Positions 27,603 to 36,360 of a stretch of DNA of 58,627 bases are shown piece after piece. The position numbers and the translations under genes were made by a program. The DNA lies in NCBI GenBank assembly GCA_913777665.1, contig CAJYTF010000042.1:1-58627 (forward strand). The letters run 5' to 3'. Source of the DNA: an uncultured Myroides sp. (GTDB lineage Bacteria; Bacteroidota; Bacteroidia; Flavobacteriales; Flavobacteriaceae). The notes under the pieces are model-generated. The model was given only the letters and a program-made list of their open reading frames with translations. It searched no databases and had not been told where the DNA came from. Each line of letters begins with the position of its first letter. The first letter of the stretch is position 1.

Positions 27603-29393
27603 ATGGCAAGGGTTTATATTTTTCTAAGCATCTTTTTGATGTTTTTTGTTGCAAATAGTCAATCCTCTTTAAAATTTAATGAGGATGATTTTACATTAAA
27701 ACAGTTAAATGACTCATTAGAAAATATGAATAGTGCTAATACCAAGTATCTTTTTTTTCTACAACTTTACCTTCAAAAAGCAAAGCAACTAAATAATGAT
27801 AAACATTTATTTGAAGCATACGACAAATTTTATAGTATCGCACATTCATCAAATAACATACATGCATACGCAGATAGTCTGTTAATAGTTGCTAAAAAAT
27901 TACCCATAAATTATTATATACGAGCTTTACAATCTAAAGCTACTGCTTTTTATTTTGAAAAAGATTACATTAAATCATTGAGTTATGAGTTAAAGATATT
28001 AAACGAAATTGATAAAACTCACAATGCTTATGAATATTATAAAAGTATGTACAACATAGGCTTGGTCTATTTTCATATTCAGGAGTACGATAAAGCATAC
28101 AGCCATTTTAAAGAAGCACGTACCTATTTTGAAAGCGAAGACTCTTACAACCATCTTCAAGGATATTTTAACTCGTTATATCGCGAAGCGTTCACTTTAT
28201 ACTATTTGCAAAGAAACAAAGAAAGTATGGCTCTTGTAAATATTGGGCTAAGCAAAATGGATTTACTAAAAGCCGATGACCTGGAATTTAAAACTCCGTA
28301 TTTCAATTATGTATTAGGATTAAATCTGTTTCAAGAAAAACAATTTCAAAAAAGTATTAATTTGCTTAAACCCAGCGTTACAATTATTTCTGCAAATGAC
28401 GATTTTGCTAACGAAGCTACAATAAATTACTACATAGGGTTAAATTATTGGCATTTAGAAGATAAAGAGCAAGCTGTTGTTTTCTTTAAAAAAATAGATA
28501 CTATATTTAAAAATCACAATTACAGCAATCCGGAAATTAAGGATGCTTATACGTATTTAATTAATCATTACAGACAGCAGGGCAATGTAAAAGAAGAATT
28601 GCATTATACTAATCAACTATTAGATGTAATGAAGTATTTACAAGTTGAATACAAACAGCTTGCTGGAACTCTACATAATACTATTGATGTAAAAACATTG
28701 ATTAATGACAAAGAAAGACTAGAAAATGACCTAAACAAAAAAAGTATCTACACCCGCTATTTCACAATTATTGGAATTGCTATTGCACTTTGCTTGATCT
28801 TTATTACTATTTATAATTATAGAAAGAAAAAAGAGTTCTTAAAAAATTATAACGATCTTTTAAAACAGCGTGAACCTTTGCCGATAGAAGAAAGTACCGA
28901 CGAAAGCTACCCAATTGTTTCAAACTCTCTAAATCCGTTGGCTATTAATGTAAATGAGTGGGGAAAATACATTTTACCTGCTGTAAACGATATAAAGGAT
29001 ACTACACCTGTTGATGACAAGATACTAAAGGAATTAATAAAACATTTAAACGCTTTCGAGAAGAATCATTTGTTCTTAAATAAGGATATTACCCTGAATG
29101 ATCTTGCAAATCAATGGAATACCAATCGAACGTACTTATCGCAATTTATTAATTCGTATAAAGAAAAATCTTTTATAGATTATTTAAACGGCTTACGTAT
29201 TGCGTACTTTTTAGATAAGGTTGATACCGACAAAAAATGGTCTAAATACAAAATACAGGCTATTGCAGATCAGTTAGGTTTTTCAAGTGCTCGCAGTTTT
29301 TCAAGCGCGTTTATGAAAAGTACCGGCATGTCGCCATCATTTTATCTGCAACAAGTAAATTTAGAGAAGGAAAAAGAAATTATTTCGACATAA
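27603..29393 (+). CDS. TPR-containing, membrane-anchored AraC-family regulator
   Basis: A 596-residue regulator. A signal peptide (residues 1-19) precedes about 350 residues of tetratricopeptide-like helical repeats (for example YKSMYNIGLVYFHIQEYDKA and NYYIGLNYWHLEDKEQAVVF). One membrane segment (YFTIIGIAIALCLIFITIY, around residue 390) follows. The C-terminal AraC DNA-binding domain is at about 490-585 (LNDLANQWNTNRTYLSQFIN, then IADQLGFSSARSFSSAFMKS). The topology puts the TPR sensor in the periplasm and the DNA-binding domain in the cytoplasm, a one-component transmembrane sensor. It is divergent from the unknown lipoprotein, the most obvious target. Ligand unknown. Confidence 0.85.
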   Translation: MARVYIFLSIFLMFFVANSQSSLKFNEDDFTLKQLNDSLENMNSANTKYLFFLQLYLQKAKQLNNDKHLFEAYDKFYSIAHSSNNIHAYADSLLIVAKKLPINYYIRALQSKATAFYFEKDYIKSLSYELKILNEIDKTHNAYEYYKSMYNIGLVYFHIQEYDKAYSHFKEARTYFESEDSYNHLQGYFNSLYREAFTLYYLQRNKESMALVNIGLSKMDLLKADDLEFKTPYFNYVLGLNLFQEKQFQKSINLLKPSVTIISANDDFANEATINYYIGLNYWHLEDKEQAVVFFKKIDTIFKNHNYSNPEIKDAYTYLINHYRQQGNVKEELHYTNQLLDVMKYLQVEYKQLAGTLHNTIDVKTLINDKERLENDLNKKSIYTRYFTIIGIAIALCLIFITIYNYRKKKEFLKNYNDLLKQREPLPIEESTDESYPIVSNSLNPLAINVNEWGKYILPAVNDIKDTTPVDDKILKELIKHLNAFEKNHLFLNKDITLNDLANQWNTNRTYLSQFINSYKEKSFIDYLNGLRIAYFLDKVDTDKKWSKYKIQAIADQLGFSSARSFSSAFMKSTGMSPSFYLQQVNLEKEKEIIST

Positions 29394-29397
29394 AACT

Positions 29398-29943
29398 TTA
29401 CTGTCTTTCTAAAACAATATCGATAGGTTTGTTCATGCGGCGACCAAACTGCATGGCTTTCTGTTTTTCTTCTGATGTACAAAGAATATACATATTATAG
29501 GGCGCCAATTGCATCATAAATGTTTTAAAATGTCCCCCGTTTGCTTCACCGTCTGTATCTTCTATCTTTAAATAATAATCTTCAGCATTAAAAGTATTGG
29601 TTACCGTTACCAAATAATGATCTTCGGCAAAATAGTAAAACCATTTTCCTTCGTCGAAACCTTCAATTTTCTTATTGTTTGAATCGATCTTATAATTTCG
29701 AACAAAATTCAAAGGTTGATTGTTATTTTTCCAACTTAACTTAAAATCTTTATTTATAACTTCGTTACCATTTTCATCGCAAATCGTCATTTTTAAACCG
29801 TTTATGGTTTGAGTTTTGCCGTCTTCATGAGGTTTAACAACAATATAACTTGTAAAATCGTAACCACAGTGAATAGCATCGCCAATTTGTGCACTTGCGG
29901 CAGTTATAGTTAATAACGAAATAATCGAATACAATTTCTTCAT
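29398..29943 (-). CDS. Hypothetical secreted protein
   Basis: A 181-residue protein with a signal peptide (MKKLYSIISLLTITAASAQ) and a predominantly beta-strand mature part. Notable segments are YIVVKPHEDGKTQTINGLKM and YFAEDHYLVTVTNTF. Two cysteines (one in HCGYDF, one in ICDENG) and a third in YILCTSEE are present. No family recognised. It is convergent with the TPR-AraC regulator with only 4 bp between stops. It lies downstream of the PPIase gene, separated from it by a hairpin. Confidence 0.65.
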   Translation of the reverse strand: MKKLYSIISLLTITAASAQIGDAIHCGYDFTSYIVVKPHEDGKTQTINGLKMTICDENGNEVINKDFKLSWKNNNQPLNFVRNYKIDSNNKKIEGFDEGKWFYYFAEDHYLVTVTNTFNAEDYYLKIEDTDGEANGGHFKTFMMQLAPYNMYILCTSEEKQKAMQFGRRMNKPIDIVLERQ

Positions 29944-29956
29944 AGCACAAAAATAA

Positions 29957-29984
29957 AAATACCTCTTAAAATTAAGAGGTATTT
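29957..29984. terminator. Terminator of the PPIase gene
   Basis: AAAATACCTCTTAA-AA-TTAAGAGGTATTTT, with a perfect 13-bp stem. It lies just beyond the PPIase stop on the minus strand and upstream of the next gene. Confidence 0.85.
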
Positions 29985-29990
29985 TCGGTT

Positions 29991-30923
29991 TTATTTAACG
30001 TCTACTAATTCAACATCGAAAATTAAGGTTGCGTTTGGTGGAATCACCCCGCCTGCACCTTGCGATCCGTAACCCAAATGCGATGGAATTACAAAACGAG
30101 CTTTATCTCCAACATTCAACAACATAATTCCTTCGTCCCAGCCTTCGATAACCTGACCAACACCTACATTAAATTCAATTGGTTGTTTGCGTTTGTACGA
30201 ATCATCAAAAACTTGTCCGTTAGTTAACTGCCCTTTGTAATGAACCGCTACCTTACTTCCTTTCGCTGCTTGTTTACCCGATCCTCTTTGAATGAATTGG
30301 TAACGTAAACCACTATCGGTTTTTTGAAAACCTGCTGCAATTTTATCTAATTCTGCCTCTACTCTGGCTTTTTCTTCGGCTAATCTTTTAGTACGCGATC
30401 CTTCAAAAGTTCTAAATGCTTCAACTGCATTCCATTTCTGTGCCTCATCACCCACACGGATAATTTCAACTTTATCCATTTTATCGCCCGGTTCTACAGC
30501 ATCAACCACATCTTGCCCTTCAACTACATGTCCAAAAACGGTATGATTGTTATCTAACCAAGGCGTTGCAATGTGTGTGATGAAAAACTGAGATCCATTT
30601 GTACCTTTTCCAGCATTTGCCATAGAAAGAATTCCCGGTTTATCATGTTTTAATTCCGGATGAAACTCATCATCAAACTTATAACCCGGACCGCCAGAGC
30701 CTGTTCCAGTTGGATCGCCACCTTGAATCATAAAATCGTTAATCACTCGGTGAAAAGTCAATCCGTCGTAATAAGGTTTTCCCTGTGTACGTGCGGTGTT
30801 TTCTAAAGTTCCTTCTGCCAAAGCAACAAAGTTCCCTACTGTACCCGGAGTTTTATCGTGAGTTAATTTTATTACTATTTCACCTTTTGGTGTTGTAAAT
30901 TTTGCGTAAATACCGTTTTCCAT
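29991..30923 (-). CDS. Dual-domain peptidyl-prolyl isomerase (cyclophilin-FKBP fusion)
   Basis: A 310-residue cytoplasmic PPIase without signal peptide. Residues 1-155 are a cyclophilin: [40 protein letters not shown] with the catalytic region, and [15 protein letters not shown]. Residues 165-200 are a charged helical linker ([20 protein letters not shown]). Residues 205-310 are an FKBP domain: [33 protein letters not shown] and a terminal [18 protein letters not shown]. Both isomerase folds appear complete. Such dual immunophilins are known in some flavobacteria. A TATATTTG element 23 bp upstream of the ATG supports its own transcript. Confidence 0.93.
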   Translation of the reverse strand: MENGIYAKFTTPKGEIVIKLTHDKTPGTVGNFVALAEGTLENTARTQGKPYYDGLTFHRVINDFMIQGGDPTGTGSGGPGYKFDDEFHPELKHDKPGILSMANAGKGTNGSQFFITHIATPWLDNNHTVFGHVVEGQDVVDAVEPGDKMDKVEIIRVGDEAQKWNAVEAFRTFEGSRTKRLAEEKARVEAELDKIAAGFQKTDSGLRYQFIQRGSGKQAAKGSKVAVHYKGQLTNGQVFDDSYKRKQPIEFNVGVGQVIEGWDEGIMLLNVGDKARFVIPSHLGYGSQGAGGVIPPNATLIFDVELVDVK

Positions 30924-30945
30924 AATAATCTTAAAAAATAAGATA

Positions 30946-30953
30946 CAAATATA
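30946..30953 (-). promoter_or_regulatory. -7 element of the PPIase gene
   Basis: Plus-strand CAAATATA is TATATTTG on the minus strand, 23 bp before the start codon. Confidence 0.5.
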
Positions 30954-31014
30954 AGGTTATTTCTTTTTATGGATCTTAAAATAACTATAAAGCTGTTTTG
31001 CTAAAAAGAAAGTG

Positions 31015-31022
31015 TAATTTTG
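31015..31022 (+). promoter_or_regulatory. -7 element of trmD
   Basis: TAATTTTG followed by C, an exact TAnnTTTG match 17 bp upstream of the trmD ATG. The leader would be about 12 nt. Confidence 0.55.
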
Positions 31023-31038
31023 CAGCAAATATTTTTTT

Positions 31039-31719
31039 ATGCGTATTGATATTATAACTGTTTTACCCGAATTGATTAGAAGTCCGTTTGAAGCATCGAT
31101 TTTAAAAAGAGCCATTGCTAAAGGCTTGGTGGAAGTTCATTTTCACAATTTAAGAGATTACAGTACCAATAAACATAAAAATGTTGACGATTACCAGTTT
31201 GGCGGCGGTGCAGGAATGGTTATGAGTATTGAACCGATTGATAAATGCATTACCAAACTGAAAGCCGAACGCACTTACGATGAAATAATCTACATGACAC
31301 CCGATGGCGAAACACTGAATCAGCAAATTGCCAACAGCATGTCTATGGTTGAAAATATTATTATTCTTTGCGGACATTATAAAGGAGTTGACCAACGTGT
31401 GCGCGATCATTTTATTACTCGTGAAATTTCTATTGGCGACTATGTGCTTTCGGGCGGTGAATTGGGTGCTGCCGTTTTGTGCGATACAATTATTAGATTG
31501 ATTCCCGGAGTTTTATCGAATGAAACCTCTGCCCTAACCGACAGTTTTCAGGATAATTTACTGGCTCCACCAATTTATACACGCCCCGCTGAATACAACG
31601 GTTGGAAAGTTCCTGATATTTTGTTGAGTGGAAATTTCCCTGAAATTGAAAAATGGCGCGAAGAAAAAGCCTACGAACACACACAAAACCGCAGACCCGA
31701 TTTGTTGGATAGAGAATAA
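31039..31719 (+). CDS. trmD: tRNA (guanine-N1)-methyltransferase
   Basis: Methylates G37 of tRNAs reading C-starting codons, preventing frameshifting. The 226-residue product has the SPOUT trefoil-knot AdoMet site ([20 protein letters not shown] and [16 protein letters not shown]). The conserved N-terminus ([20 protein letters not shown]) and the [12 protein letters not shown] loop are also visible. It is followed by rplS, the usual trmD-rplS neighbourhood. Here rplS has a separate promoter element and a leader in the 170-bp gap. No rpsP or rimM precedes it in the window. Confidence 0.97.
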   Translation: MRIDIITVLPELIRSPFEASILKRAIAKGLVEVHFHNLRDYSTNKHKNVDDYQFGGGAGMVMSIEPIDKCITKLKAERTYDEIIYMTPDGETLNQQIANSMSMVENIIILCGHYKGVDQRVRDHFITREISIGDYVLSGGELGAAVLCDTIIRLIPGVLSNETSALTDSFQDNLLAPPIYTRPAEYNGWKVPDILLSGNFPEIEKWREEKAYEHTQNRRPDLLDRE

Positions 31720-31811
31720 AACTAAATAAAAAACTCATTCACAACAACTTACAAACATATTTTTATACTATATTTCGTTAAGTATTTTTGTTTTGAATAA
31801 ATAAAATTTCT

Positions 31812-31819
31812 TATATTTG
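31812..31819 (+). promoter_or_regulatory. -7 element of rplS
   Basis: TATATTTG followed by CCCC, an exact match to TAnnTTTG, 70 bp upstream of rplS. It gives rplS its own transcript with a leader of about 65 nt. Confidence 0.6.
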
Positions 31820-31828
31820 CCCCACTTT

Positions 31829-31869
31829 TGGATCAACCTCTGGCGAAAACCGTGCATGTTGGTTTGAAT
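31829..31869 (+). ncRNA. Candidate structured leader of rplS
   Basis: Between the promoter and the ATG, the outer arms TCAACC (31833-31838) and GGTTTGA (31861-31867) can pair with one bulge. They enclose an inner TGG-CGAAAA-CCG hairpin. The GC-rich conserved-looking core contrasts with the surrounding AT-rich DNA. Ribosomal-protein leaders that mediate autoregulation have been described for several flavobacterial r-protein genes, so an L19-responsive leader is plausible. This is inference without covariation evidence. Confidence 0.4.
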
Positions 31870-31889
31870 TAACTTAAAAAATTTATACA

Positions 31890-32246
31890 ATGTCTTTAGA
31901 TTTAGTAAAGTTCGTACAAGACGAGTTTGTTACAAAAAAAGATTTCCCAGAATTTAAAGCGGGTGATACTATTACAGTTTACTACGAAATTAAAGAGGGT
32001 GAAAAAACAAGAACGCAGTTCTTTAAAGGTGTAGTAATTCAAAGAAGAGGATCTGGCGCTACTGAAACTTTTACAATTCGTAAAATGTCTGGTAACGTTG
32101 GTGTTGAACGTATTTTCCCAATGAACATGCCAGCTTTGCAAAAAGTTGAATTGAACCAAAGAGGTAAAGTTCGTAGAGCACGTATTTTCTACTTCAGAGA
32201 ACTTACAGGTAAAAAAGCTAAAATTAAAGAATTACGTAGAAAGTAA
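31890..32246 (+). CDS. rplS: 50S ribosomal protein L19
   Basis: Large-subunit protein at the 30S-50S interface. The 118-residue product has the complete L19 pattern: FKAGDTITVYYEIKEGEKTR, FFKGVVIQRRGSG, TFTIRKMSGNVGVERIFPM and RRARIFYFRELTGKKAKIKE. Start and length match the family. It has its own TATATTTG promoter element and a strong terminator. Confidence 0.98.
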   Translation: MSLDLVKFVQDEFVTKKDFPEFKAGDTITVYYEIKEGEKTRTQFFKGVVIQRRGSGATETFTIRKMSGNVGVERIFPMNMPALQKVELNQRGKVRRARIFYFRELTGKKAKIKELRRK

Positions 32247-32264
32247 TCTTTTAATTAAGATCAT

Positions 32265-32298
32265 AAAAAACACCATTCGTTTGAATGGTGTTTTTTGT
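32265..32298 (+). terminator. Terminator of rplS
   Basis: AAAAAACACCATTC-GTTT-GAATGGTGTTTTTT, a perfect stem with T-run 19 bp after the stop. Confidence 0.92.
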
Positions 32299-32379
32299 TT
32301 TATAGCTGTTTTAGAATTTCATTTCCTTTTTAATCACAGATTTTCTACATTATACAAAATACTTTGTACAATCTAAAAC

Positions 32380-33084
32380 TTACTGCTTCTTAATCAATTC
32401 CAAATAATTTTTAAGAATAACGCCGTATTTACTTTTTGCAACTTCGGGCGACAGGTTTTTATAGATAGTATCTAAATGTTTGCTGTTTGTTGGGGCAACA
32501 TCGGTAAGGGTTATATAAGGTGCCACCTGACTTTTGTTATTTTTAAGCGCAAAATTTACAGCATTTGCATAAGTTAAGCGTGCGCTGCGGTTTAAAACAT
32601 TTTCTAAACTATCGGCTTTAACAGTTTGCTGGTTTTGTTGTGCCAAAATAATAGATCGAACCAAATCGGTTTGTTTGTTCGTGAAAACGGTTTTGGTTTT
32701 TAAATATTTGGTGTATAAATCTTGATTTTTAGATCCTTCGATCACTGCACCACCCGAAAAATTATCTAACGAACTATTGATTTTTAAATTTCCCGGTTCG
32801 GCAAAAAACAAAATCAGATTATCCATAGATTGTGATGTTCCACGGTTCAATCCTAAATACAAAACTTCGGGTTCATTCAAATCAAAACCGGTTTCAAAAG
32901 TCGATTTTCCCTTTAAAACAATACTGTCTAACGTAATTAGCGTACTGTCTTTCAACTGCTGAATGTATAACGTACCTTGTTTTAACCCTTTAATTTCGCC
33001 GGTAATCTGTGTGTTTCCCGATTTTTTGTCGCTACACGAAACCATTGCAGCAACACCCATAAATAGTATAAATAACTTTTTCAT
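32380..33084 (-). CDS. DUF4369-containing lipoprotein
   Basis: A 234-residue lipoprotein (lipobox MVSC, C17). The segment GEIKGLKQGTLYIQQLKDST, then LDSIVLKGKSTFETGF, is typical of the DUF4369 domain often found at the N-terminus of Bacteroidota thioredoxin-like (TlpA/ResA) lipoproteins. Here the thioredoxin domain is absent: the rest is helical (NRSARLTYANAVNFALKNNK) with no CxxC, so it is a stand-alone version. Its ATG follows the ybaB stop by one base, so the two genes are co-transcribed and probably translationally coupled. Function unknown. Confidence 0.8.
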   Translation of the reverse strand: MKKLFILFMGVAAMVSCSDKKSGNTQITGEIKGLKQGTLYIQQLKDSTLITLDSIVLKGKSTFETGFDLNEPEVLYLGLNRGTSQSMDNLILFFAEPGNLKINSSLDNFSGGAVIEGSKNQDLYTKYLKTKTVFTNKQTDLVRSIILAQQNQQTVKADSLENVLNRSARLTYANAVNFALKNNKSQVAPYITLTDVAPTNSKHLDTIYKNLSPEVAKSKYGVILKNYLELIKKQ

Positions 33085-33085
33085 A

Positions 33086-33409
33086 CTACTTAAATAAATC
33101 CATTCCCGGAATATTCGGCATACCGTCTTTTGCAGCAGCAGCCAATTCGGCTTCGTTAATTGCTCCGGCTTTATCCAATGCCTTATTCAACGTTAAAATC
33201 AAATAATCTTCTAATTGCTCTTTATCGTTCAATAACTCATCGTTAATATCAATCGTTCTAATTTGTCGGTTTGCAGTCACAGTAACCTTCAACAATCCGT
33301 CGGCAGACTGTTCATCAATCAACACATTATTCAAACGTTGCTTAGTTTCTTCCACTTTTTTCTGGGCTTCCTGTAATTTTCCCATCATACCCATTAAATC
33401 TCCAAACAT
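33086..33409 (-). CDS. ybaB: YbaB/EbfC nucleoid-associated protein
   Basis: A 107-residue DNA-binding protein of the YbaB/EbfC family. The N-terminal helix ([20 protein letters not shown]) precedes a beta region ([20 protein letters not shown]) and a C-terminal helix ([14 protein letters not shown]). The family forms dimers that bind DNA broadly. The usual dnaX-ybaB-recR neighbours are not present; instead it is coupled to a DUF4369 lipoprotein. A TACTTTTG element on the minus strand lies 23 bp upstream of the ATG. Confidence 0.92.
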   Translation of the reverse strand: MFGDLMGMMGKLQEAQKKVEETKQRLNNVLIDEQSADGLLKVTVTANRQIRTIDINDELLNDKEQLEDYLILTLNKALDKAGAINEAELAAAAKDGMPNIPGMDLFK

Positions 33410-33432
33410 ATCTTAAATTTTAATATTTATTA

Positions 33433-33440
33433 CAAAAGTA
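33433..33440 (-). promoter_or_regulatory. -7 element of ybaB
   Basis: Plus-strand CAAAAGTA reads TACTTTTG on the minus strand (TAnnTTTG), 23 bp upstream of the start. Confidence 0.5.
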
Positions 33441-33472
33441 TTAAATTCAACCAAAATCACTAACTAATAATT

Positions 33473-35608
33473 ATGAAACCTACAAATACTTTTATGCTGG
33501 CTTTTTGTAGTATTTTTGCAGCTGCATGTTCAACAAAAAATAAAATGAATAACACTATAAAAGAACCAATTGCCAAGATAAAACCTACCAATTTAGAGAA
33601 ACATGGCGATGTTCGTATCGATAATTACTACTGGTTAAACCAGCGCGAAGACCAAGAGGTTATTGCGTATATTGAAGAAGAAAACAAGTATTACAACGAA
33701 GTTACGGCGCATACGAAAGATTTTCAGAAAGATTTATTCGAGGAAATGAAAAGCCGTATTAAAGAAGACGATACTTCGGTGCCTTATTTTAACAACGGTT
33801 ATTGGTACATTACCCGATTTGAAAAAGGCAAAGACTACCCTATTTATTCGCGTAAAAAAGGTACTTTAGATGCACCCGAAGAAATTATGTTCGATTGTAA
33901 CGAACTGGCAAAAGATCATGCTTATTTTCAGTTGGGCGGTTTAAACATTAGCGACGATAACAAGTTCGCGGCTTTTGGTGTTGATACGGTTTCGCGCAGG
34001 GAATATACGATTCAGATTAAAAATTTGGAAACAGGCGAAATTTTGCCGACAAAAATTGAAAAAACGACGGGTGGAAGCACTTGGGCTGCCGATAACAAAT
34101 CGTTGTTTTATTCTCGTAAAGATGAACAAACTTTGCGTGCCGATCGTATTTTTAAACATACTTTAGGAAACGATGTTGCGCAAGACGAATTGATTTTTAA
34201 CGAAAAAGACGAAACTTTTTCTACATATATCTATCGATCTAAATCGCGTAAATATTTGATTATTGGTTCTGAAAGTACCATGACATCTGAATATCAGATT
34301 TTAGAGGCATCAAACCCAAACGGAAAATTCAACGTTTTTCAGAAGCGTACCCGCGGTTTGGAATATTCGGTTTCGCATTACAACGACCATTTTTACATTG
34401 TTACCAATAAAGATAAAGCGACTAATTTTAAGTTGATGATTACGCCCGAAACGGCTACAACTAAAGATAACTGGAAAGATTTGATTCCGCATCGTGAAGA
34501 TGTTTTGTTGGAAGGAATAGATATTTTTAAAGATTATTTAGTGGTTTCTGAACGATTCAACGGTTTATCGCACATTAAAATTCAGCCTTGGAAAAATCCG
34601 GAACAAGCGTATTATTTGCCTTTTGAAAGCGAAACTTTTACAGCTTACACTACAACCAATTTAGATTTTGATACCGAAATTCTTCGTTACGGCTATCAGT
34701 CAATGGCAACGCCTTCATCGGTGATTGATTTTAACATGCGTACCAAAGAAAAAACAGTTAAAAAAGAACAGGAGGTTTTAGGCGGAAAATTCAACAAAGA
34801 AAATTATACCGAAGAACGTGTTTGGGCAACGGCGAACGATGGAACTAAAATTCCGATTTCATTGGTTTATAAAAAAAATTTGAAGAAAGACGGAACAAAT
34901 CCGCTGCTTCAATACGCTTATGGTTCGTACGGTTCAACTATGGAACCTTATTTTTCTACCGTTCGTTTAAGTTTGTTAGACCGTGGATTTATTTATGCCA
35001 TTGCTCATATTCGTGGTGGCGAAGATTTGGGCAGAGAATGGTATGAAAACGGAAAACTACTTAAAAAGAAAAACACCTTTACCGATTATATTGATTGTTC
35101 GAAGTTTTTGATCGATCAAAAATACACTTCACCTCAACATTTGTATGCCGAAGGCGGCTCTGCCGGCGGGTTGTTAATGGGTGTTGTTTTAAACGATGCG
35201 CCTGAATTGTACAATGGCGTTATTGCACAAGTTCCGTTTGTTGATGTGGTTACCACGATGTTAGATGATTCAATTCCGTTGACTACGGGAGAATACGACG
35301 AATGGGGAAATCCGAACGAAAAAGAATATTACGATTACATGAAATCTTACTCGCCTTACGATAACGTAAAAGCGCAAGATTATCCAAACCTTTATATTTC
35401 AACCGGTTTTCACGATTCGCAAGTGCAATATTGGGAACCTGCAAAATGGATAGCAAAGCTGCGTGCATTGCGTACAAACAAAAATTTATTGCTTTTAGAT
35501 ACCAATATGGATGCCGGTCACGGTGGTGCTTCAGGACGCTTTGAAGCATTGAAAGAAGTAGCCAAAGAATTTGCTTTTTTGTTAGATTTAGAGGGAATTA
35601 AGAAGTAA
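33473..35608 (+). CDS. Prolyl oligopeptidase family serine peptidase (oligopeptidase B-like, S9A)
   Basis: A 711-residue peptidase predicted to cut short peptides, in oligopeptidase B after Arg/Lys. An N-terminal lipobox (AAACS, around residue 19) suggests envelope anchoring, unlike cytoplasmic PtrB. An N-terminal seven-bladed propeller (VRIDNYYWLNQREDQEVIAY at its start) precedes the alpha/beta-hydrolase domain: YAYGSYGSTMEPYFS, HIRGGEDLGREWYENGK, nucleophile GGSAGG (S563), the FHDSQVQYWEPAKW region with the acid, and DAGHGGASGRF (H683). All catalytic residues are present. Single gene with a bidirectional terminator shared with the higA gene. Confidence 0.9.
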   Translation: MKPTNTFMLAFCSIFAAACSTKNKMNNTIKEPIAKIKPTNLEKHGDVRIDNYYWLNQREDQEVIAYIEEENKYYNEVTAHTKDFQKDLFEEMKSRIKEDDTSVPYFNNGYWYITRFEKGKDYPIYSRKKGTLDAPEEIMFDCNELAKDHAYFQLGGLNISDDNKFAAFGVDTVSRREYTIQIKNLETGEILPTKIEKTTGGSTWAADNKSLFYSRKDEQTLRADRIFKHTLGNDVAQDELIFNEKDETFSTYIYRSKSRKYLIIGSESTMTSEYQILEASNPNGKFNVFQKRTRGLEYSVSHYNDHFYIVTNKDKATNFKLMITPETATTKDNWKDLIPHREDVLLEGIDIFKDYLVVSERFNGLSHIKIQPWKNPEQAYYLPFESETFTAYTTTNLDFDTEILRYGYQSMATPSSVIDFNMRTKEKTVKKEQEVLGGKFNKENYTEERVWATANDGTKIPISLVYKKNLKKDGTNPLLQYAYGSYGSTMEPYFSTVRLSLLDRGFIYAIAHIRGGEDLGREWYENGKLLKKKNTFTDYIDCSKFLIDQKYTSPQHLYAEGGSAGGLLMGVVLNDAPELYNGVIAQVPFVDVVTTMLDDSIPLTTGEYDEWGNPNEKEYYDYMKSYSPYDNVKAQDYPNLYISTGFHDSQVQYWEPAKWIAKLRALRTNKNLLLLDTNMDAGHGGASGRFEALKEVAKEFAFLLDLEGIKK

Positions 35609-35625
35609 GATTCATTTCAATTTAT

Positions 35626-35660
35626 AAAAAAGCCCTTTCAAAATTCGAAAGGGCTTTTTT
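35626..35660. terminator. Bidirectional terminator between the S9 peptidase and higA
   Basis: AAAAAAGCCCTTTC and GAAAGGGCTTTTTT form a perfect 14-bp stem around AAAATTC between the convergent genes. Confidence 0.92.
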
Positions 35661-35677
35661 ATTTTAAGTTGTAAAAA

Positions 35678-36034
35678 TTAATATTCTTCGATCAATAAAG
35701 AAGGAGAAAGATTTAGTTTTACGGTTAAATTACGAATCATTTTAACAGTAAGTTTTCTTTTTCTGTTCAATATTTCAGATACTTTGCTCTTTCCACCTAT
35801 CACATCAATCAAATCTGTTTGTTTCAACTGCATTTCTTCCATTCTTATTTTTATAGCTTCAATTGGGTCGGGAGCTGTTATCGGAAAGTTTTTCTTTTCA
35901 TATTCATCTATCAATATAGCAAGAATATCTGCCTCATCACTTTCAGGCGTGCCGACTTTTGCATCAAAAAGAACTTCTAATCTTGACAATGCTTCTATAT
36001 AATCTGCTTCTTTTTTTATAGGTTTTATATTCAT
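35678..36034 (-). CDS. higA: HigA-type antitoxin (XRE family HTH)
   Basis: A 118-residue antitoxin and transcriptional repressor. The C-terminal half is an XRE helix-turn-helix: IRMEEMQLKQTDLIDVIGGK, then SKVSEILNRKRKLTVKMIRN. The N-terminal half (EADYIEALSRLEVLFDAKVG) matches the HigA group that neutralises HigB-type RNases. It starts 12 bp after the higB stop, so it is second in a toxin-first operon, the normal HigBA order. It probably binds the palindrome at 36371-36395. Confidence 0.9.
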   Translation of the reverse strand: MNIKPIKKEADYIEALSRLEVLFDAKVGTPESDEADILAILIDEYEKKNFPITAPDPIEAIKIRMEEMQLKQTDLIDVIGGKSKVSEILNRKRKLTVKMIRNLTVKLNLSPSLLIEEY

Positions 36035-36046
36035 AGTTTAAATCTT

Positions 36047-36343
36047 TTAAATGGTGTTCGCATCAATTTTATCATATTCTGTATGTGTTCCAATAAAACG
36101 AATGAAAACCCATTGTTTTTCAAAATTAAATTTAGCAATCAATCTGTAACTATTTCCTTTAATGTTAAATACAATTCGGTTGCTTTTCAGAATACTTGCA
36201 TTCACGTAGGTTTGTTTCACTTCATTTGGATTGTTCCAAACAGAATTTTTTACAGTGTCATACCATGTTTTCAAATATTGTTCAGAATCCGAATGCTTTT
36301 CCCAAAACTCACGCAGTGTACTTTTCGCAAAAATCCTTTCCAT
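36047..36343 (-). CDS. higB: HigB-type toxin (mRNA interferase family)
   Basis: A 98-residue toxin starting MERIFAKSTLREFWEKH. Family-typical segments are LKTWYDTVKNSVWNNPNEVK, RIVFNIKGNSYRLIAKFNF and FIRFIGTHTEYDKID. The ATG at 36343 is chosen: it fits the known size, and the longer frame from 36430 would read through the promoter and palindrome. HigB toxins are ribosome-dependent mRNA endonucleases. All the conserved C-terminal residues (R, G-T-H-x-E-Y-D) are present, so it looks intact. Confidence 0.9.
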   Translation of the reverse strand: MERIFAKSTLREFWEKHSDSEQYLKTWYDTVKNSVWNNPNEVKQTYVNASILKSNRIVFNIKGNSYRLIAKFNFEKQWVFIRFIGTHTEYDKIDANTI

Positions 36344-36360
36344 TGGCTTTAAATCTTTTA

